Origin: Pontiella desulfatans
GTDB lineage: Bacteria; Verrucomicrobiota; Kiritimatiellia; Kiritimatiellales; Pontiellaceae
Direction of reading: 5' to 3'
Assembly: GCF_900890425.1 (NCBI RefSeq)
Contig: NZ_CAAHFG010000001.1
Span: 1,798,001 to 1,862,000 of the forward strand
DNA: 64,000 nt
The translations under genes were made by a program, and so were the position numbers. This document shows, piece after piece, positions 55,960 through 61,828 of this stretch (the first letter of the stretch is position 1; every line of letters begins with the position of its first letter). The notes under the pieces were generated by a model. The model saw only the letters and a program-made list of their open reading frames with translations. It made no database searches and had not been told where the DNA came from.

Positions 55960-58900
55960 TGTTTTGAATACAGATGAAATTCGGCACAGTATTCCTATGG
56001 GGAACATATTCGAAATAGATAAGGAACTGATCAAATCAGTCGATGATGAAACGGCTCGCGAATTGGTTGCGCGTCTTTGTCGGGCAGAGTTAAGGTCACA
56101 AGGACTTCCCGAATCTGCCGTGATGTGGGGAGGGGATCAGCGGGCAACGGATGGAGGCGTTGATGTCTTTATCGATTGCCCGAGGGCATTGAATGCTCCC
56201 GACTTCGTTCCGAAGCAGCAAACCGTTATTCAGGTCAAGGCTGAAAAGTTTCCTCCGTCAAAGATAACGCCAGAAATGGCGCCGACAGGTAATATTCGTC
56301 CAGCGATTGTGGAAGTGTCCCTGTCAGGGGGAGCATATTTAATTATTTCGACTAAAGATGATGTTTCATATAAAGCCCTCAAAGCACGAACAGATGCAGT
56401 TCGTGACTGTCTTGCTGAGCATAAAATTGGAGCGAATGTTCAATCAGGCTTTTATGACAGCCGCCGCTTAGCAGATTGGGTGGAGAAACATCCATCAGTA
56501 GCAACTTGGCTCAGAGCCCAGGTAGGCCAGCCTCTAAAGGGGTGGAGGCCATACGAACCATGGGCATATAAAGAGCAGGACGTTGATGCGGAATATCTAA
56601 TTGATGATGAGGTTCGGGCTTTCGTCCCTGAAGGAGATGAAGAGGTCGGTATCTCTCAGGCAATTGAGCAGCTAAGATCTGATTTGGCAAATCCTGGTTC
56701 CGTTAGACTGGTTGGATTATCTGGCGTAGGCAAGACGAGGTTGGTACAGGCTCTGTTTGATTTCCGTGTTTGCCCCGAAACGACTGCTCTTTCTAAAAAC
56801 AATGTGATTTATGCAGATCTTGCGGGCGAGCCAGTTCCCAGTCCCAACTCAATGCTGGAAACCCTTCTGTCTCAACAATCGGACACAGTTGTGGTTGTCG
56901 ATAATTGTGGGTCAGAAACGCATAACAAGTTGACAGAACTCATTACGAAGCGGGGGGACAATCTCCTTAAACTGATAACAATTGAATATGATATTCGTGA
57001 CGAACTGCCCGAGGATACTCGTTGCTATCGGTTGGAAGGGGTATCGTGGGAAGTTCTTAGAAAAATGTTAGCGTTGCGATACCCAAGGTTGTCTCATAAC
57101 GATATTGACTGCATTGCAAGTTTTTCGGATGGCAATGCACGAGTGGCCTACGCTCTTGCCTCAACTGCTGAGTCTGGTGGTGAATTGTCACGATTGGGCG
57201 ACGGGGAACTTTTCGAACGCCTCTTTCGACAGAAGAAGACGGCTAGTGAAGAACTTCTTCGATGTGCTGAGGCGGCAAGTCTACTTTATTCCTTTGATTG
57301 GAGTGATTCGGCATCAAATGGGGAGTTGGCATTATTGGCCGGGTTTGCAGATGTCTCGGTTCGTACATTTAGAAGAAATATGAACGAATTGTCGCGGCGA
57401 GGTCTTTTGCAAGCACGTGGTCAATGGCGTGCAATATTGCCCCATGCCATTGCAAACGGCTTGGCAAAACGAATTGTCGAAACCGAGATCGGAGACGATT
57501 TGCTAGAGGCCTTCGTTATTCACGGAACTGAACGGGTCGCCCGTTCGTTTTGTCGGCGACTCGGATATTTGCACGATTGTCCTGAGGCCATAGCTATTGC
57601 TTCCGCGATGTTTTCCGTAAATGGAAAGATGAGCGACTTAGCAACGTTGACGAGGTTTGAACTGCAGATGTTTGATAACTTGGCTCCTCTAGATCCTGCG
57701 GGGGCACTAAGTGCGATCAGCAGAGAGGTGGAGACGGGAAACTATAAGAATCATATGCTTTCCTTTAAAGATCACTTCGCTCGTACGGCACGGCTTATTG
57801 CATATGAGCCAGCCTATTTTGAGCGAGCAGCTCTTATTCTACAGAAAGTTGCTCTGAAAGAGCCTGATAATGGCAACAGGAATTCTATCCGAGAGATGTT
57901 GGTCTCATTGTTCTATTGCCATTTATCAGGAACCCACGCCTCTTTAGATCAGCGCCATAAGTTCGCTGAAAACCTTCTATCAAGCGATAAACAAGGAGAG
58001 CGAGACCTCGGATTCGAGTTGGTCGAAGCCGGGTTGAAAACAAGTAATTTCATATCCATGCATGGGTGTGAATTTGGTGCGCACCGGCGGAATTATGGAT
58101 GGTGGCCGCGGTCTGTTGAGGATATCAAAGGATGGTATATCCCATGGATAGACCTGTTGATCGATTTAGGGAAGAGGGGAGATTCGGATGGGGCTCGTAG
58201 CCGCTTGCTTCTAGCAGAGTCATTGCGCGGTCTATGGGAACTGGACAGTTATGGCATTGGTGAAAAACTTATGGAAGCGGCAAAGTGCTTCCATCCGATA
58301 GATGGCTGGATAGAAGGCTGGCTCGGTGTACGCAGAACATTGCGCTATGATGCTGAGGATCATCCTCCAGAAACTGTTAGTAAACTCAGGCGGATGGAAG
58401 ACTTCTTAAAACCGTCAGGGTTGGAGGGCAAAATCCGGGCATGCGTTTTAGCGCGAGGTGATTTTGCTTATGACATTGAAGATGAAGAAAACCTTGCTGC
58501 GAAGTCCGACGAAAAGCTTTCCTCTTCTGATAGACATCGCCGTGCAAGTATGAATGCTGAAAAATTGGGGGAGCAAGCTACTGCCGAAATGGAATTGTTA
58601 GTGTCGTTGCTTCCTGCTCTATGCTCAAGGAATGGTGGACACCATTTTGAGTTCGGTCGTGGTGTTGGCTTACATTGCGATGATCCAGAAAGCCTACTGA
58701 AAGAGGTGAAAACTGTAGTTCAGGTGGTTGGTAGTGATAAATTCAATCCCTTATGGCTTCGCGGTTTTATGAATGGATGGAATGATTCAACCGCTGAAGC
58801 TGTATCGAAATTTCTCGATGAAGCCCTTGAAGATGAGGTTTGGCGAAATTGGTTTGTTGAACTCCAGTTGCAAGCGGGGATTGGAGGAAAGGCATTTCAG

Positions 58901-59863
58901 CGTCTTATGACCGCCCTTGAACCTGATATGTGTCCAACTCGGCAATTCGGTTATCTTGCTCATGGCCGTGCGACGGAGAAGTTTGCGGTGCCCCAGCTAA
59001 TGGAGCTAATGAACAAGTTGGCTCAAAGAGACGATGGCGGCCTTGTTCGTTCGTTGGATGTGTTAAGTATGGCTGTTTATGGCGCTCAAGATATGAGTGA
59101 CGATTACAAATCGGAACTAGGATGCGGCATAAGGGAATTCCTTTTACGAATAGACTGGTTAAAACTCAGCGATGATACGAATGGGCAGATATCCCATGAC
59201 ATAGAAAAAACGATGGGATTTGTTGTGGAAACCGCAGATGTGCCGTCAGTTCTAGATTCTGTTGTTAAACGGGTTTTGTGGGAGGAGGATGAGAGTTATA
59301 TCCGCTATGATGATCTTCGAAAAAGAGCATTAAAGCCGATATTCAAACGTTTCCCTCGTTATGCATTAGACATGGTTTGCGCTCCAGAGAACCCGAAGGC
59401 GTTGGAAAGAATGGAGGCGTTGCTGTCAGATTCTTTCACGAGACTACGAAACGAGACCATACTAGATCATGTGCCGAAGAACGTACTCATTGAATGGTGT
59501 AATGAGGACTCAAATGCGCGCTATCCCTTTGCAGCAGAAATTTGCAAGCTGTTTGAGACTCAGGGTGAGAATCAATTGCCGGACTCGCTAACTGAAGTGG
59601 CATTGGAATTAGTGTGGAGGACACCGAACCCGACTGAGGTTGTGAGGATATTCGTTCGTCGTTTTTATCCGCACTCATGGTCGGGGTCTCTATCAAAAAC
59701 TTTGGAAGCGCGATTACCTTTGTTTGATCAACTGATTCCTGAAGGACATGATGAGATTCGTTCCATTGTTGAAGCTGAGAAGGCAAGTTTTGAAGTTGCA
59801 ATAGCCTCAGAAAAAGAGCGCGAGAAAAACAGGGAGCGTAGTCGCGACTCTAGCTTCGAGTGA
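55940..59863 (+). CDS. Candidate antiviral STAND NTPase with N-terminal Mrr-like nuclease
   Basis: 1307 residues from GTG 55940 (a TAG lies 10 bases upstream in frame; ATG 55997 is the other option). Residues 30-190 resemble a PD-(D/E)xK/Mrr nuclease: ELVARLCRAELRSQGL, GGDQRATDGGVDVFID (D75) and VIQVKAEKF (Q98, K100), followed by a YLIISTKDD strand. The NTPase core has Walker A GLSGVGKTRL (K265), Walker B TVVVVDNCG (D321) and a winged-helix-like segment near 470-500. The remaining ~800 residues are helical with no recognised repeat, a plausible sensor. This order matches Avs/STAND anti-phage proteins. GC is clearly lower than the neighbours, it stands alone, has no signal peptide, and is flanked by hipA scraps; it was probably acquired by transfer. 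Confidence 0.8.
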   Translation: MSGNVFSVLNTDEIRHSIPMGNIFEIDKELIKSVDDETARELVARLCRAELRSQGLPESAVMWGGDQRATDGGVDVFIDCPRALNAPDFVPKQQTVIQVKAEKFPPSKITPEMAPTGNIRPAIVEVSLSGGAYLIISTKDDVSYKALKARTDAVRDCLAEHKIGANVQSGFYDSRRLADWVEKHPSVATWLRAQVGQPLKGWRPYEPWAYKEQDVDAEYLIDDEVRAFVPEGDEEVGISQAIEQLRSDLANPGSVRLVGLSGVGKTRLVQALFDFRVCPETTALSKNNVIYADLAGEPVPSPNSMLETLLSQQSDTVVVVDNCGSETHNKLTELITKRGDNLLKLITIEYDIRDELPEDTRCYRLEGVSWEVLRKMLALRYPRLSHNDIDCIASFSDGNARVAYALASTAESGGELSRLGDGELFERLFRQKKTASEELLRCAEAASLLYSFDWSDSASNGELALLAGFADVSVRTFRRNMNELSRRGLLQARGQWRAILPHAIANGLAKRIVETEIGDDLLEAFVIHGTERVARSFCRRLGYLHDCPEAIAIASAMFSVNGKMSDLATLTRFELQMFDNLAPLDPAGALSAISREVETGNYKNHMLSFKDHFARTARLIAYEPAYFERAALILQKVALKEPDNGNRNSIREMLVSLFYCHLSGTHASLDQRHKFAENLLSSDKQGERDLGFELVEAGLKTSNFISMHGCEFGAHRRNYGWWPRSVEDIKGWYIPWIDLLIDLGKRGDSDGARSRLLLAESLRGLWELDSYGIGEKLMEAAKCFHPIDGWIEGWLGVRRTLRYDAEDHPPETVSKLRRMEDFLKPSGLEGKIRACVLARGDFAYDIEDEENLAAKSDEKLSSSDRHRRASMNAEKLGEQATAEMELLVSLLPALCSRNGGHHFEFGRGVGLHCDDPESLLKEVKTVVQVVGSDKFNPLWLRGFMNGWNDSTAEAVSKFLDEALEDEVWRNWFVELQLQAGIGGKAFQRLMTALEPDMCPTRQFGYLAHGRATEKFAVPQLMELMNKLAQRDDGGLVRSLDVLSMAVYGAQDMSDDYKSELGCGIREFLLRIDWLKLSDDTNGQISHDIEKTMGFVVETADVPSVLDSVVKRVLWEEDESYIRYDDLRKRALKPIFKRFPRYALDMVCAPENPKALERMEALLSDSFTRLRNETILDHVPKNVLIEWCNEDSNARYPFAAEICKLFETQGENQLPDSLTEVALELVWRTPNPTEVVRIFVRRFYPHSWSGSLSKTLEARLPLFDQLIPEGHDEIRSIVEAEKASFEVAIASEKEREKNRERSRDSSFE

Positions 59864-59909
59864 ATGCGTTTCGTTTGCATTGAGGAAAACTATTTTGAAG
59901 TATGTTTGC

Positions 59910-59939
59910 TACTGGGTGAAACGTTGCGGGCAGGCGTAG
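59910..59939 (+). pseudogene. HipA-like 3' tail scrap
   Basis: Ten codons YWVKRCGQA-stop just after the STAND gene. VKRCG matches the HipA remnant at 55704-55718. It may be the original end of the hipA into which the island moved. It is short, so the call is tentative. Confidence 0.35.
59916..59930 (+). repeat. 15-bp direct repeat flanking the STAND gene, right
   Basis: GTGAAACGTTGCGGG, 14 of 15 identical to 55704-55718, same orientation, 4.2 kb apart. Confidence 0.6.
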
Positions 59940-59943
59940 CCCT

Positions 59944-60150
59944 TCAGCGCTCGATGATGTGTGATGGTTTCTGGCGGCCTTTCAATGATTGGAATGCGCC
60001 CTTGGTGATGAACCCGGTCATGTGGGCTTCCGCTTGATCGGATGTGCTGAGGTGGCTTCCGCTTTGGTTGAGGCTGAGATTAAAAGCTTTGAGGGTTCCA
60101 TTGGAAAGCTTGAGTCCCTGGCCGTGACGGTTGTTGTGAAGATTCTGAAG
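59944..60150 (-). pseudogene. C-terminal remnant of beta-helix protein, copy B
   Basis: Minus-strand frame ending at TGA (59944-59946): LQNLHNNRHGQGLKLSNGT, LKAFNLSLNQSGSHLSTSD, then GFITKGAFQSLKGRQ and PSHIIER. About 68 codons match the end of the 61829-64000 gene and the remnant at 41759. There is no upstream part; it joins a HipA fragment at about 60155. Confidence 0.85.
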
Positions 60151-60158
60151 GAAGAGGG

Positions 60159-60266
60159 ATGCACATCATCAAGCCGGAACCGGCTCACTTTCCCGGTCTT
60201 GCGGTCAACGAACCGTTCTGCATGCGGCTGGCCAAGGCGGTGGGGCTGGATTCGAATACGGAGGTG
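60159..60266 (+). pseudogene. HipA-like kinase, middle remnant
   Basis: The frame reads HIIKPEPAHFPGLAVNEPFC then MRLAKAVGLDSNTEV. The pattern (H)I(I/L)KP...NE.FCMRLA..VGL is typical of the HipA kinase N-lobe/P-loop region. It is cut off by the hairpin repeat element that starts at 60272. It is on the same strand as the other HipA scraps but is a part of the gene that should precede them. Confidence 0.65.
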
Positions 60267-60271
60267 TTGTG

Positions 60272-60353
60272 TTGCCCCTACAGGGCAAAAAATTCCTGGC
60301 CTGCCAATCCTATGGCGTTGCCATAGGCTAAATTGTCTTGTGCTTTCAGCACA
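60272..60353 (+). repeat. Three-hairpin repeat element, copy 3 (plus)
   Basis: Hairpin C TTGCCC-ctaca-GGGCAA (60272-60288), hairpin A CCTATGGC-GTT-GCCATAGG (60309-60327), linker GGCTAAATTGTCT, hairpin B TGTGCT-TTC-AGCACA (60339-60353). Stems differ from copies 1 and 2 but pair fully; loops and linker are conserved. Confidence 0.85.
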
Positions 60354-60374
60354 ATGATTGATCTGGGCGATTGA

Positions 60375-61796
60375 CTAGATCCCCGCCTTGAGCGCGAAGA
60401 GTCGTTTTTGGGTGGGGAGGTAGAGCGTGCCGCCCGCCGCCATCGGGGTGATGGGGGTGGAGTTGAAGCGGATTTTTTCAAGCTGCTGTTTTTTCTTTCC
60501 GGCCTGGAGGATCCACATCGTGTTTTTTTCGGTTCCGGCGTAGACCTTGCCGTTGGCAACCATCGGCGAAGCGCACCAGCTTCCGGCTTCCAGGTCGTGC
60601 TGCCAGTAGAGTTCGCCGGTGCGGGCGTCGAGGCAGCTGAGCCGGCCGGAATAATCGCTGGCGTAGACGAGCCCGTCTTTCACGCAGGGCTGCGCAGTGG
60701 TGCGGTCCACCCGGTCGGATTCCCAAATCTTTTTTCCGGAGGCGACGTCGATGCAGGTGAGCAGGCCCTGACCGGGGCCGTGGTTCGGGCTTTGCCCGAT
60801 CGGCACATAGACGCGGCCGTCGGCCACCGTGGGGATGGCGATGATTTCGCTGGGGCCTTCGGGGGTGCGTTTGTTGTGCCGGGAATAGGTTTGCGCGCGG
60901 TAGGCTTCGGGGTTGCAGTCGTATTTCCAGCGGAGCTTCAGCGGGCCGGGTTTTTTGAGGGCTTCGAAGGCGTAGAGGAAGCCATCGCCCCCGCCGAACA
61001 GCACGAGGGTTTCGCCGTTCACCGTGGCGGCGACCGGCGACGACCAGTTGCAGTGGAACGTGCGTTGGCAGATCCCTTCCTGCTCGGTTGCCGCCAGCTT
61101 GCCGCTTTTTTTATCGAGCACGATCAGCGCCGGGGCCTCGGGGTTGACGATGTAGCGGTGCTTGGCGTCCTGCCCGTTGGAGGTGCAGGCGTAGAGGAAG
61201 TCGCCGACGAGCAACGGGGAGCTGCCGCAGACATCGTGCGGAACCACCTTGAGTTCCTCCACGAGGTTGTAGGCCCAGACCAGGTCGCCGTCGGTGGGCT
61301 GGAGCGTGTAGTCGGGCGGGAGTTCCATATAGGCGGCCTCGTCCCTGAACGGGCCATCGTTGCCATCGGTTTGCCCCTTCCGGTCAAGGCAGAGGATGTC
61401 GCCGCGCGGCCCGACGATATAGAGCCGCTCGTTGTCGAGCGCCGGGCGGGAGCAGACGCCGCATTTCCAGCGGTTGTAGTGCGAGGGGGCAATATCGCCC
61501 TCCACGCGCCGGGGAATCACCATTTGCCAAGCCAGCTTTCCCGTCCTGGGGTCGCGGCACTGCAGGATTCCGCCGCCGGAGGGTTGCTGGGTGTGTTCCA
61601 GGTATTGGTCGTTGATGCCGAGGAAGAGCTGCCCGTTGTCCAGCGTGGGGATGGTGTATTGGTGCGATGCCAGTTTCAGTTCCCACAACAGGTTTTCCTG
61701 TCCGAAGGCTTCCGGCAAAGCCGACTCTGCCGGGGCCGCCATGGCGACGAGGCTCGTGGCGCCAAGCAACGTCAAGGCAACTAATGATCTCTTCAT
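60375..61796 (-). CDS. Secreted PQQ-binding-like beta-propeller protein
   Basis: 473 residues; AAGGAAGG ribosome site on the minus strand; signal peptide about 1-21 (ends AMA). Repeated propeller blades carry the W-docking style of PQQ/BamB-like proteins: LLWELKLASHQYTIPTLDNG, RDPRTGKLAWQM, LDKKSGKLAATEQ, CIDVASGKKIWESD and LDARTGELYWQHDLEAGSW. No dehydrogenase active-site segment was seen, so it may be a structural or substrate-recognition propeller. Several cysteines (about six) are unusual for BamB. It is 32 bp downstream of the beta-helix gene stop in the same direction, so they are likely co-transcribed. Confidence 0.85.
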   Translation of the reverse strand: MKRSLVALTLLGATSLVAMAAPAESALPEAFGQENLLWELKLASHQYTIPTLDNGQLFLGINDQYLEHTQQPSGGGILQCRDPRTGKLAWQMVIPRRVEGDIAPSHYNRWKCGVCSRPALDNERLYIVGPRGDILCLDRKGQTDGNDGPFRDEAAYMELPPDYTLQPTDGDLVWAYNLVEELKVVPHDVCGSSPLLVGDFLYACTSNGQDAKHRYIVNPEAPALIVLDKKSGKLAATEQEGICQRTFHCNWSSPVAATVNGETLVLFGGGDGFLYAFEALKKPGPLKLRWKYDCNPEAYRAQTYSRHNKRTPEGPSEIIAIPTVADGRVYVPIGQSPNHGPGQGLLTCIDVASGKKIWESDRVDRTTAQPCVKDGLVYASDYSGRLSCLDARTGELYWQHDLEAGSWCASPMVANGKVYAGTEKNTMWILQAGKKKQQLEKIRFNSTPITPMAAGGTLYLPTQKRLFALKAGI

Positions 61797-61828
61797 GAAA
61801 ACCTTCCTTTGGGATTGGATGGAGGTTT

